Shown piece after piece: positions 8,681 to 16,555 of a stretch of 64,000 bases of DNA (positions are counted from its first letter, which is position 1; every line of letters starts with the position of its first letter). The DNA lies in assembly GCF_010509075.1 (NCBI RefSeq), contig NZ_CP048433.1, positions 1,364,001-1,428,000 on the forward strand, written 5' to 3'. The notes beneath the pieces were generated by a model. That model was given only the letters and a program-made list of their open reading frames with translations. It did no database searches and had not been told where the DNA came from. Position numbers and translations under genes: made by a program. Source of the stretch: Collinsella aerofaciens ATCC 25986. GTDB taxonomy: Bacteria; Actinomycetota; Coriobacteriia; Coriobacteriales; Coriobacteriaceae.

Positions 8681-9619
8681 ATGCGAAACATGGATCACAT
8701 AGAATTGCACCGCGGAGGACGCGAGGAAGCGTTTCCCGAGACCGCCGAAGACTGGCCCTATATTGCCGAACGCGCAGAATTCGCTCGCTATCCGGGCAAT
8801 TCCGTCCCCTGGCACTGGCATTCCGAAGTTGAGCTTTTCTACATGGAGCAGGGAGCGATTGACTATCGAACGCGCGCGGCTCATGAGCACGTACGCTTTG
8901 AGGAAGGGTCAGCCGGCTTTATCAACGGCGGCGTTTTGCACAGCACGCTGCAATCAGCCAATTCGGCACCAGCCATTCAAATGTTGCATATCTTTCAGCC
9001 GTCGATGCTCGGCGATCCCGCGGGACGTCTCCAAAAGCGCTACATCAATCCATTACTTCAATGTCGAGGCGTCGATGTGCTCAAATGGTCGCCCACCAAC
9101 CCCGACGATATGCCCTTTATCGATTTGCTGAAGAGCTCCTTTAGCCACGACCTTCAACGGCCGCAGAACGAGATGGCGCTTCGAAATAACTTGTCAGAGC
9201 TCTGGATTCAGATTTACGCCAAGGCCGAACCGCTCTTTTCCTCCGACGGCGCCTCTTGGATGACCGGCCGCGACGTACAGTTCAAGGGAATCCTGGACTT
9301 TATCCGCGCAAACTATGCAGCCGCTATAGATGTGCCCCAGATGGCATCTGCAGCCGGCGTAAGCGAAAGAGAGTGTTACCGCATTATCGAAACTTGTGCA
9401 GGAACGACCCCGGCGGCATATCTACGCGCATACCGCATAAACCGTGCTTGCGAACTTTTGGCACACACCACGCGAACGGTACAGACAGTCGCGCGCCAAT
9501 GCGGATTTATAACAGCAAGCCATCTTGGCCAGGTATTTAAAGAACAAATGGGGTGCACTCCTTCGAGCTATCGAGCAGCGAGGCAGAATCTCGATAGCAC
9601 CAGGCAGAAATCCCGCTAG
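8681..9619 (+). CDS. AraC-family transcriptional regulator with cupin sensor domain
   Basis: A 312-residue regulator. The N-terminal cupin-like domain contains WHWHSEVELFYMEQG (about residues 44-58) and the FINGGVLHS strand typical of sugar-sensing AraC proteins. The C-terminal 100 residues form the paired helix-turn-helix: VPQMASAAGVSERECYRIIE, then VQTVARQCGFITASHLGQVFKEQMGCTPSSYR. No strong ribosome binding site precedes Met1 or Met4. The next gene, a HAD phosphatase, is 56 bases downstream on the same strand and could be co-transcribed. The ligand is unknown. Confidence 0.88.
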   Translation: MRNMDHIELHRGGREEAFPETAEDWPYIAERAEFARYPGNSVPWHWHSEVELFYMEQGAIDYRTRAAHEHVRFEEGSAGFINGGVLHSTLQSANSAPAIQMLHIFQPSMLGDPAGRLQKRYINPLLQCRGVDVLKWSPTNPDDMPFIDLLKSSFSHDLQRPQNEMALRNNLSELWIQIYAKAEPLFSSDGASWMTGRDVQFKGILDFIRANYAAAIDVPQMASAAGVSERECYRIIETCAGTTPAAYLRAYRINRACELLAHTTRTVQTVARQCGFITASHLGQVFKEQMGCTPSSYRAARQNLDSTRQKSR

Positions 9620-9675
9620 CCTTTCTTCTGTCACCGCATCAAACTTGCAGGCAAACAACAGAGAGGAGCAATCAT

Positions 9676-10299
9676 ATGAAGCACTTTGAACATATCGTAT
9701 TTGACGTTGATGGGACATTGGCAGATACAGAAGAAAGCGTTCTATCATCGCTTGTCCAGATTGTCCAAGAAGAGACCGGCAAAACGCTCCCCCGACACGA
9801 GCTTGAATTTGCCCTCGGCATACCCGGCAAGGATGCCCTTGAGAAACTTGGAATCTACTCGCAGGCAACGTTGGATCGCTGGTGCCAAGTTGCCGCCAGC
9901 TTTAAAAGCACCATCAGCGTGTTTCCAGGCTTGCTTGAAGTCATCGCAACACTCGCCGATAGCGGCTGCAAACTTGGCATCGTCTCCTCACGTGCGCGCG
10001 ACGAATACGCAAAAGAAATTGCACCCCTTGGTTTCGATAAGTATTTTGAGCACATCATCCTTGTCGAAGACACAACCGAACATAAACCCGCACCCGCACC
10101 CATGCTCGAATATCTCCGGCGTACGGGCGCGAATCCTGGCAACGTCGTCTACGTTGGCGACACCGTCTACGACGAACAATGCGCAACTTCGGCAGGGGTC
10201 AGTTTTGCCAGAGCGGCATGGGGATCACACCAAGACATCCCAAACGCCACCTACAACCTCAAAACCCCCAACGACCTGCTAACCCTAACAACCAAGTAA
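9676..10299 (+). CDS. HAD-family hydrolase, phosphoglycolate phosphatase-like
   Basis: A 207-residue haloacid dehalogenase phosphatase. Motif I is FDVDGTLADTEE near the N-terminus, motif II GIVSSRARDEY, the motif III lysine lies in EHKPAPAPM and motif IV is VGDTVYDEQCA. The alpha-helical cap (about residues 15-80) places it in subfamily I, with phosphoglycolate and beta-phosphoglucomutase-like enzymes. GAGAGGAG precedes the ATG. The physiological phosphoester is not apparent; position behind an AraC regulator hints at an inducible metabolic role. Confidence 0.85.
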   Translation: MKHFEHIVFDVDGTLADTEESVLSSLVQIVQEETGKTLPRHELEFALGIPGKDALEKLGIYSQATLDRWCQVAASFKSTISVFPGLLEVIATLADSGCKLGIVSSRARDEYAKEIAPLGFDKYFEHIILVEDTTEHKPAPAPMLEYLRRTGANPGNVVYVGDTVYDEQCATSAGVSFARAAWGSHQDIPNATYNLKTPNDLLTLTTK

Positions 10300-10329
10300 C
10301 CCCCGCGCCCCACCCTTTCAGCCCCAACG

Positions 10330-10440
10330 CCACAAGGCCGACGACCTCGAGTAGGTCAACCTGGGAGGGACGAGGGCTTAGTTCTCCAATCTTTCCGCAG
10401 GGGGCAAAAAGCAACGTCTTATTTTTCCGACACTAACGCC
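10330..10440. repeat. Diverged copy of the left arm of the 10458-10610 hairpin
   Basis: The text from cgccacaaggccga (about 10330) to cttagttctccaatctttccgcag (about 10400) resembles the text from cgccacaagggcga (about 10437) to cttagtttccaaaatcattccgcag (about 10505). The two are direct, partly degenerate copies. No gene is seen here. Confidence 0.5.
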
Positions 10441-10457
10441 ACAAGGGCGATCGAGCA

Positions 10458-10610
10458 GGACGGCTTGGGCAGGTCCCCGTACTTAGTTTCCAAAATCATT
10501 CCGCAGCGCGAAGGCCCCCGTTGCCAACGCTTCGTAGAAGCGAGGCAACGGGGGCCTTCATGCGCGAGGACGTTTTGGAAACTAAGTACGGGGACCTGCC
10601 CAAGCCGTCC
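10458..10610. repeat. Very long inverted repeat (153-nt hairpin)
   Basis: The left arm 10458-10495 begins GGACGGCTTGGGCAGGTCC and is mirrored exactly by the right arm 10573-10610, 38 bases each. Inside, GAAGGCCCCCGTTGCC (10510-10525) pairs with GGCAACGGGGGCCTTC (10544-10559), and the tip is GCTTC/GAAGC. It lies between the convergent HAD phosphatase and aldolase genes, 24 bases from the aldolase stop. It could act as a terminator, a mobile remnant or a structured RNA; no T-run follows either arm. Confidence 0.85.
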
Positions 10611-10634
10611 GGTGGGATCAGAGTACCCTTGCTG

Positions 10635-11492
10635 TTACTCTGCTTTGCCCACAGAGTTGAGGTTGGTCATGCGGATCTTAACCAGCTCGGTGATCTCACG
10701 CATACCCTCCTTGGCCGGCTTCTTGGGATCGAAGCAGGCAGGGTTCTCGGCCATGTAGGCCATGAAGCCCTTGGTGTAGGCCTGACGCAGCTCGGTGGCG
10801 TAGTTAACCTTGCAGATGCCGTTCTTCACAGCCTCGGCAACCTGCTCATCGGGCACACCGGAGGTGCCGTGCAGGACCAGCGGCACGTCGACAGCGTCGC
10901 GGATGGCCTTGACCACGGACTGCTCGATGTGCGGATCGCTCGTGTACACACCGTGGCTGGTGCCAACGCCAATAGCGAGGGAGGTGCAGCCAGTGCGCTC
11001 GACGAACTCCTTGGCCTCGGCCGGATCGGTGTAGGGGCTCTCGCCCTCAACCGCAGGACCGTCGTCCTCCTTGCCGCCAACCTTACCGAGCTCGGCCTCG
11101 ACGGGCACGCCCATGGCGCGGCCAGCGTCGGCGACGGACTTGGTCAGGGCAATGTTATCCTCGAAGGACTCGTGCGAGCCGTCGATCATGACGGAGGTGT
11201 AGCCGGTGCGGAAAGCCTGCATGCAGCGGTCATAGCCGTCGCCGTGATCGAGGTGCAGGGCAACGGGCACGGAAGCGCGCTCGGCGGCAGCCTTGACCAT
11301 GCCGTAGAAGTAGTCCAGGCCAGCGGTCTTGATGGTGCCCGGGGTGGTCTGCATGATGACGGGGGACTTGGTCTCCTCGGCAGCGGCCAGAACGGCCATA
11401 ACAAACTCGAGGTTCTCGACGTTGAACGCGCCAACGGCGTAATGACCGGCCTGAGCGTCCTTGAGCATCTTTTCGGTGGTAACAAGTGCCAT
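10635..11492 (-). CDS. Class II ketose-bisphosphate aldolase (fructose- or tagatose-1,6-bisphosphate)
   Basis: A 285-residue zinc-dependent aldolase. Metal and substrate segments are HLDHGDGYDRC (about 79-89), MIDGSHESFEDNI, ELGKVGGKEDD, IGVGTSHGVY and LVLHGTSGVPDEQV. It cleaves a ketohexose 1,6-bisphosphate to glyceraldehyde-3-phosphate and dihydroxyacetone phosphate. The ELGKVGG-EDD form is shared by Fba and by GatY/KbaY tagatose-bisphosphate aldolases, so the preferred substrate is open. This matters because lacA, lacB and lacC are in the window but no class I lacD is. ATG at 11492 is chosen because GAGAGGAGC precedes it and the family starts MALVTTEKML. A DeoR regulator is divergent. Confidence 0.92.
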   Translation of the reverse strand: MALVTTEKMLKDAQAGHYAVGAFNVENLEFVMAVLAAAEETKSPVIMQTTPGTIKTAGLDYFYGMVKAAAERASVPVALHLDHGDGYDRCMQAFRTGYTSVMIDGSHESFEDNIALTKSVADAGRAMGVPVEAELGKVGGKEDDGPAVEGESPYTDPAEAKEFVERTGCTSLAIGVGTSHGVYTSDPHIEQSVVKAIRDAVDVPLVLHGTSGVPDEQVAEAVKNGICKVNYATELRQAYTKGFMAYMAENPACFDPKKPAKEGMREITELVKIRMTNLNSVGKAE

Positions 11493-11826
11493 GAGCGTTT
11501 GCTCCTCTCCCTCGCCCGCATCTGGACATCGGGCGTAGTTGTTCACAAGGCGTTTTACCTTGCCTTTTTTCGCGCTCATTGTATGAAATTCAGCATCTTT
11601 GCATGTGCGAGATATTGAGCCCATGCAGGTCAATACAGTCGTTTTTGAAAAGTAAACGGAAGGAATTGGAGCCGAGTGGGCGTGTTCGATATTGAATTTT
11701 GTGCGTTCAGCGTCTTTCTTTTATAGAAAAGATAAGTAATCGAAAGGTATTTTCTTACTAAAAAAGAAAATGAACGAAAATAGAGTCAACACAATTCCTG
11801 CAAATTTAGCCGAGAATGGAGCAAAC
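11493..11826. promoter_or_regulatory. Divergent promoter region, aldolase and DeoR gene
   Basis: The 334-bp spacer between the divergent aldolase and DeoR starts is markedly AT-rich at 11640-11800. It includes CTTTTataGAAAAG-type symmetry near 11718 and several gaaaa/ttttc tracts that could hold DeoR operators. No boxes can be assigned with confidence. A second in-frame ATG at 11770 for the DeoR gene falls inside this region and lacks a ribosome binding site. Confidence 0.4.
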
Positions 11827-12630
11827 ATGGCCCAAGCTACCAACCGTGCCTTCGCCGATGAGCGTCGTGCCGCCATCATGGAGATGCTTGAGCATAACGC
11901 CTCGGTGCAGGTAGCAGAAATCGCCCAGACCTTTGGCGTGTCCTCCGTCACCGCCCGCGCCGACCTAGACGCGCTCGCCGAAGCAGGCAAGCTGCGCCGC
12001 ACACATGGCGGCGCTGTGTCGCTCCACAAACGCCTAACCGTCTCCACGCAGGATCGCCGCATCAATGTCAACGTCGCCGCCAAGCAGGCCATCGCGCAAA
12101 GCGCCATCGAGCTCGTCAGTGACGGCGACACGTTGCTCGTCGACTCGGGCACCACGGCGCTCGAGTTCGTCCGGCTCCTCGATCAGCACGACGGTATCAC
12201 CGTCATCACGGCCGACATTACCATTGCCGATTACATCGACGAGAGCATGCCCTCAGTCGATGTCGTCATGCCGGGCGGGGCGCTGCGCAAAGGCCATCGT
12301 TATCTGTACGGACCGCTCACTATGCAGGCGCTCCAAATGGTCCACGCCGATCTTGCCGTCATGTGCCCTGGAGCTTTTGTTCCCGGCTGCGGCTTTACGA
12401 CCGACTTTCCCCAGATGGCTGAGACCAAAACGGCTATGATCGCCGCAGCCCATCAAAGCGTCGCCCTCATGGACGCCAGCAAGGTTAACGGACGCGGTAT
12501 GTATCGTTTTGCCGAGCTTGCCGACGTCGACACCATCGTGATGGACTGTGATCCCGATGGCGCCGTCGCCACCTCAATCGCCGAGACCGCCGACGACGCC
12601 CGCCCGAATCTCGTCATCGCCGGCGCTTAA
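11827..12630 (+). CDS. DeoR-family transcriptional repressor
   Basis: 267 residues. The N-terminal DeoR winged helix reads FADERRAAIMEMLEHNASVQVAEIAQTFGVSSVTARADLDALAEAGKLRRTHGGAV, followed by a sugar-phosphate-sensing domain with DGDTLLVDSGTTALEFVRLL and MPGGALRKGHRYLYGP. ATG 11827 is preferred because GGAGC precedes it and the family starts shortly before the helix-turn-helix. It is divergent from the class II aldolase gene, which is its likely target together with itself. A strong bidirectional terminator follows. Confidence 0.88.
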   Translation: MAQATNRAFADERRAAIMEMLEHNASVQVAEIAQTFGVSSVTARADLDALAEAGKLRRTHGGAVSLHKRLTVSTQDRRINVNVAAKQAIAQSAIELVSDGDTLLVDSGTTALEFVRLLDQHDGITVITADITIADYIDESMPSVDVVMPGGALRKGHRYLYGPLTMQALQMVHADLAVMCPGAFVPGCGFTTDFPQMAETKTAMIAAAHQSVALMDASKVNGRGMYRFAELADVDTIVMDCDPDGAVATSIAETADDARPNLVIAGA

Positions 12631-12633
12631 ACA

Positions 12634-12667
12634 AAAACCACCATAAAGGTACCTTTGTGGTGGTTTT
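12634..12667. terminator. Bidirectional intrinsic terminator
   Basis: AAAACCACCATAAAGGT is followed immediately by ACCTTTGTGGTGGTTTT, a 17-bp stem with one G-U pair and T/A tracts at both ends. It lies between the convergent DeoR and flavoprotein genes. Confidence 0.85.
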
Positions 12668-12689
12668 GCTCGTTAAAAGCGAGATATCG

Positions 12690-13850
12690 CTACTTGGACA
12701 GCTCGTCAGCAAGGACCTCGATCTGAGCGCGCGAGGCGTCGTTGAGCGAACCCAGCACGGTCACCTTGTTCTGCGCCAGGGTGATGTCCTTCATGCCCTC
12801 GAGCTCCTTGGTCATAACCTTGGCAGCGGTGGGCGCCCAGGAGCCGGCCTCGACGAGTGCCACCGTACGGTTCTGATAGGCGTGCTCGGCAAGCGTATGG
12901 ATAAAGGTGCTCACGAACGGGAAGATCTCGCCCTGATAGGTAATGGAAGCGAGCACCAGACGGTCATAGCGGAACGCATCCTCAACCGCCTCGGCCATAT
13001 CGTCGCGAGCTAGGTCAAAGACGGAGACCTTCTGACCGCGGGCCTCGAGCGCAGAAGCGAGCTCCTCAACGGCAGCCTTCAGATGACCATACACACTCGC
13101 ATAGGCAATCGTGATGCCCTCGTCCTCGGGCTGATAGCTCGACCAGGTGTTGTAGGTGTCGAGGTAATAGCCCAGGTTCTCGCTAAGAACAGGACCGTGA
13201 AGCGGGCAAATAATCTGGATGTCCAGATTGGCGGCCTTCTTAAGCACGGCCTGCACAAACTTGCCGAACTTTCCCACGATGCCAAAGTAGTAACGGCGCG
13301 CTTCGCAAGCCCACCCTTCCGGATCCTCGATGTCGTTGGCACCGAACTTGCCAAAGCCGTCGGCACTAAAGAGCACCTTGTCGGTGGACTCGTAGGAGAA
13401 GAGCACCTCGGGCCAGTGCACGTTGGGGGCGCCGACAAACGTTAGGCTGTGACCGCCCAAATCGAGCACGTCGCCATCTTTGACGACCATCTTACGCTCG
13501 GGGAAGTCGGTGCCAAAGTAGTTGACCATCATGCGGAAAGCACCCATGCTGGCCACAATCTGCGCCTGGGGATAGCGCTCCATAAAGGCGGCGATACCGG
13601 CGGAGTGATCGGGCTCCATATGATGGACAACCAGGTAGTCGGGCGTGCGGCCATCGAGCACGGTCTCGAGGTTACCGAGCCACTCGTCGACAAAGCCAGC
13701 GTCGACCGAATCGGCGACAGCGATTTTATCGCCCAAGATAACGTAGCTGTTATATGCCATACCGTTCTCGGACACGTCGTACTGGCCCTCGAACAGGTCA
13801 ATGTCGTGATCGTTGACGCCAATGTAGCGGATATCCTTGGTGATCTCCAT
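12690..13850 (-). CDS. FprA-family A-type flavodiiron protein
   Basis: A 386-residue two-domain flavoprotein. Residues 1-245 form a metallo-beta-lactamase-like domain with the diiron ligand motif HHMEPDHSAG (about 76-85), GAPNVHWPEV and CPLHGPV. The C-terminal 140 residues form a flavodoxin domain (IAYASVYGHLKAAVEEL at its FMN loop). Family members reduce oxygen or nitric oxide and protect anaerobes. ATG 13850 is preferred because AGGAGG lies eight bases upstream. It stands alone between a terminator and the 3' end of the LacI gene, so it is probably expressed from its own promoter. Confidence 0.92.
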   Translation of the reverse strand: MEITKDIRYIGVNDHDIDLFEGQYDVSENGMAYNSYVILGDKIAVADSVDAGFVDEWLGNLETVLDGRTPDYLVVHHMEPDHSAGIAAFMERYPQAQIVASMGAFRMMVNYFGTDFPERKMVVKDGDVLDLGGHSLTFVGAPNVHWPEVLFSYESTDKVLFSADGFGKFGANDIEDPEGWACEARRYYFGIVGKFGKFVQAVLKKAANLDIQIICPLHGPVLSENLGYYLDTYNTWSSYQPEDEGITIAYASVYGHLKAAVEELASALEARGQKVSVFDLARDDMAEAVEDAFRYDRLVLASITYQGEIFPFVSTFIHTLAEHAYQNRTVALVEAGSWAPTAAKVMTKELEGMKDITLAQNKVTVLGSLNDASRAQIEVLADELSK

Positions 13851-13979
13851 CAGGCAAAGCCTCCTAGATAGACAAAAGAGCTCGTCTATCATAGCACTCG
13901 TCTTTAGAGCCACAGCTATCTGCCGGCAACCTTACCGATTGTTATTTAGGCGGAATATACCGCCGTTGACCTGCAAAAA

Positions 13980-15011
13980 CTATACGCGATGAGCTGCCGT
14001 GGTATGTCGAACGATGAGCTGGCCGGGAATACGAATAGCAACGGTTTTGCCCGCCGTACCTGCCTCGGGAACCGCATGCTCGAATACCTCGCGTCCGCGC
14101 TGATGCAGATCGAATCGCACGGTCGTGAGCTCGTTATGCGCGACAAAGTCGTCGAGCGAGTCATCGACGCCCACCACGCTCACGTCCTCGGGCACGCGCA
14201 GACCGCTATCGCGCAGCGCTGCAATCGCGCCATTTGCCATCTGGTCGTTTGCCGCATAGATCGCCGTCATGGTGCGGTCGTTCTCGGCCAGATATCTGCC
14301 GGCCTCGTAACCGCTGTTGGCAGACCAGTCGCCCTCGAGCGGCTCTGCCGGCTCGATGTGTTTACGCTCGAGTGCATCCTGCCAACCGGCGCGACGAAAT
14401 TGCTCGTCGACCGAGAACGACGGGCCGCCAATATAGCGAATTTGCTCGTGCCCCAGCTCAAACAGGTGGTCCATAAGCAATAGCGAGCAGCCGTAATGGT
14501 CGGAATCGACCGTGGTCACGCGCGGATGCGCGTACATGGTAACGATGACCGTGCCAATGCCCGGCAGTGGATCAAACGTCTCAAAATCGGGCGCCATGCG
14601 GCTCATGCCGATGATGATGCCGTCCACGGGCAATGCGGCCATACGACGTGTAGCCTCGGCAAGCGAAAACTCCTCGGTCTTGGACATCTCGACCAGCGTG
14701 ATGGCGCAATTATGCTCGCGAGCAGCGCTGGCGATGCCGTCGATCATTGAGAGGTTGCCGAACTTGGTGACATCGTTGACGCACAGGCCGACCGAATGAT
14801 AACGGCCGTCGCGCAGCGAGCGACCGGCATAACTCGGACGAAAGCCGAGCTTTTGCATAGCGGCCTGTACGCGCTGGCGCGTCTGCTCGTTAACGTTAGG
14901 CAAGCCGTTGGCGACGCGCGAAACCGTCTGCTGCGAAACGCCGGCAGCGCGGGCGACGTCGGCCATGGAGACCGGACGCGAACTGGTATCGTTGGACGGG
15001 CGCCTTGCCAC
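13980..15011 (-). CDS. LacI/GalR-family repressor, likely for galKT
   Basis: 343 residues starting with GTG at 15011. The N-terminal helix-turn-helix reads SMADVARAAGVSQQTVSRVANGLPNVNEQTRQRVQAAMQKLGF; the rest is a periplasmic-binding-protein-like sensor with VDSDHYGCSLLLMDHLFELGH and EDVSVVGVDDSLDDFVAHNELTTVRFD. It is divergent from galK, and three similar TGTTAACGTACT sites lie in the shared 338-bp region, so repression of galKT and itself is the natural inference. The protein closely resembles the LacI paralogs at 28669 and 23760, and less the one at 33681, suggesting recent family expansion. Confidence 0.92.
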   Translation of the reverse strand: MARRPSNDTSSRPVSMADVARAAGVSQQTVSRVANGLPNVNEQTRQRVQAAMQKLGFRPSYAGRSLRDGRYHSVGLCVNDVTKFGNLSMIDGIASAAREHNCAITLVEMSKTEEFSLAEATRRMAALPVDGIIIGMSRMAPDFETFDPLPGIGTVIVTMYAHPRVTTVDSDHYGCSLLLMDHLFELGHEQIRYIGGPSFSVDEQFRRAGWQDALERKHIEPAEPLEGDWSANSGYEAGRYLAENDRTMTAIYAANDQMANGAIAALRDSGLRVPEDVSVVGVDDSLDDFVAHNELTTVRFDLHQRGREVFEHAVPEAGTAGKTVAIRIPGQLIVRHTTAAHRV

Positions 15012-15103
15012 AGGATCACCTTCACCCTTGCGAGATCTGAATAGCGTGAATGCCGGCCCGGGCAGAAATACATCCCGCGCCGAGGCCCGCTATCGTCGGA
15101 CGC

Positions 15104-15120
15104 ATGTTAACGTACTCTAC
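15104..15120 (+). promoter_or_regulatory. Candidate LacI-type operator gal-O1
   Basis: ATGTTAACGTACTCTAC shares the core GTTAACGTACT with two other sites in the same divergent region. It lies 93 bases upstream of the LacI start codon, suited to autoregulation. Confidence 0.6.
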
Positions 15121-15165
15121 TTTTTCTATCTGCATCTCTTCTGCTTTATAAGTCCATACGGCAGT

Positions 15166-15176
15166 ACCGTTCACGG
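15166..15176 (+). promoter_or_regulatory. Shared ACCGTTCACGG motif, galK promoter region
   Basis: ACCGTTCACGG, one of ten or so copies of the ACCGTTCAC(C/G)G motif in this window, lies about 180 bases before the galK start and between LacI-type sites. Confidence 0.55.
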
Positions 15177-15226
15177 CTGAATTTCTACCGATTACCAGAT
15201 TCTCAAAAAGTGACAAGCGATGTGTT

Positions 15227-15242
15227 ATGAGTACGTTAACAT
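15227..15242 (-). promoter_or_regulatory. Candidate LacI-type operator gal-O2
   Basis: ATGAGTACGTTAACAT is the reverse-orientation copy of the gal operator core. Outer positions ATG and CAT are symmetric, as in LacI-family sites with a central CG. Confidence 0.65.
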
Positions 15243-15290
15243 AGCCCGTAACGTGCGGTATTGTGAACACTTGGTTCATGCCGCTTCAAG

Positions 15291-15304
15291 TTGTTAACGT
15301 ACTT
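15291..15304 (+). promoter_or_regulatory. Candidate LacI-type operator gal-O3
   Basis: TTGTTAACGTACTT repeats the core GTTAACGTACT 46 bases before the galK start, in a position to block galK transcription. Confidence 0.6.
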
Positions 15305-15349
15305 ATAACGACGCAAAACCCACCCGTGCGCGCCAAGGAAAGGACTCCC

Positions 15350-16555
15350 ATGACCACCCCCGACGAAAAGACATTCGCCACGCTCACCAAGCTGTTCGAG
15401 GAGGAGTTTGGCCCCATCGGCGACCGCCAGGTGCTCTACGTGCACGCGCCCGGCCGTTCCGAGATCAGCGGCAACCACACCGACCACGAGGGTGGCCACG
15501 TTATCGCCGGCTCGCTCGATGTCGCCGTCGACGGCATCGCCGTGGCAACCGATTCCAACAAGGTTCGCGTAGCCGACGAGGGCTATCCCACGTTTGAAAT
15601 CGCGCTCGACACGCTAGACGTTCAGGAGTCCGAGAAGGGCACGTCCGCAAGCCTCGTGCGCGGTATGGCCCACGAGGTCGCAGCCCTTGGCGTTGAGCCC
15701 AAAGGCTTCGACTTTGCCTTTACCTGCTCCGTCCCCTCGGGCGGCGGCCTTTCCAGCTCTGCCGCCGTCGAAGCCGCGTACGGTCGTGCCATGGAGACGC
15801 TCTGGGGCGCGCCCGCCATTGAGCCCGTCACGCTCGCCCAGATGAGCCAGCGCACCGAGAACAACTACTACGGCAAGCCCTGCGGTCTGATGGACCAGGC
15901 CGCCGTTTGCTTGGGCGGACTCGCCTACATGGACTTTGAGGATCAGGCCCAGCCCAAGACCCAGAAGCTCAAACTCAACTTTGAGGATCACGGCTATGCG
16001 CTCGTGCTCGTTAAGGTCGGTGCCGACCATGTGGCAGCTACCGACGACTACGCCGCCGTTCCGCGCGAGATGCAGGACGTCGCCGCCGAGTTTGGCAAGG
16101 CACGCCTGTGCGAGGTCGATGTTGCCGATTTTGACGCCAAGCTCCCCGAGCTGCGTGCCAAACTGGGCGACCGTGCCTGCCTGCGCGCCGTTCACTACTG
16201 GTACGAGAACGGCCTGGTCGATAAGCGCTGGGCGGCCCTGAACGCCGGCGACATCGATCAGTTCCTGGTCCTGACGCGCGAGTCCGGCGCCAGCTCTGCC
16301 ATGTACCTGCAGAATGTCGTTGCCAAGCTGGGCTCCGAGCAGCCTTCCATGTATGCCCTGGCGCTGGCCGAGCACGTGCTCGACGGCCGCGGCGCCGTCC
16401 GTATCCACGGTGGCGGCTTTGGTGGCACCATCCAGGCCTTCGTGCCGCTCGACCTGGTCGACACCTTCATCGCCAAGATGAACGGCTGGCTGGGCGAAGG
16501 CTCTGCCCGTCACTACGCCATCTCTGACAAGGGGGCTTACGCGGCATGGCTGTAA
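15350..16555 (+). CDS. galK: Galactokinase
   Basis: A 401-residue GHMP kinase that phosphorylates galactose to galactose-1-phosphate, the first Leloir step. Motif 1 is GRSEISGNHTDHEGGHV (about residues 34-50), motif 2 PSGGGLSSSAAVE (the ATP loop) and motif 3 RIHGGGFGGTIQAF near the C-terminus. ATG 15350 is preferred because AAGGAAAGGA precedes it, and the in-frame extension to 15263 crosses an operator-like site. The gene overlaps galT by 10 bases (or one base if the TAATG start is used), so the two are translationally coupled. Regulation by the divergent LacI protein is likely. Confidence 0.96.
   Translation: MTTPDEKTFATLTKLFEEEFGPIGDRQVLYVHAPGRSEISGNHTDHEGGHVIAGSLDVAVDGIAVATDSNKVRVADEGYPTFEIALDTLDVQESEKGTSASLVRGMAHEVAALGVEPKGFDFAFTCSVPSGGGLSSSAAVEAAYGRAMETLWGAPAIEPVTLAQMSQRTENNYYGKPCGLMDQAAVCLGGLAYMDFEDQAQPKTQKLKLNFEDHGYALVLVKVGADHVAATDDYAAVPREMQDVAAEFGKARLCEVDVADFDAKLPELRAKLGDRACLRAVHYWYENGLVDKRWAALNAGDIDQFLVLTRESGASSAMYLQNVVAKLGSEQPSMYALALAEHVLDGRGAVRIHGGGFGGTIQAFVPLDLVDTFIAKMNGWLGEGSARHYAISDKGAYAAWL

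Noticed and set aside
15263-15349. An earlier galK start at 15263
   Set aside because: It would put an operator-like site inside the coding region and lacks a ribosome binding site; ATG 15350 has both position and AAGGAAAGGA in its favour.
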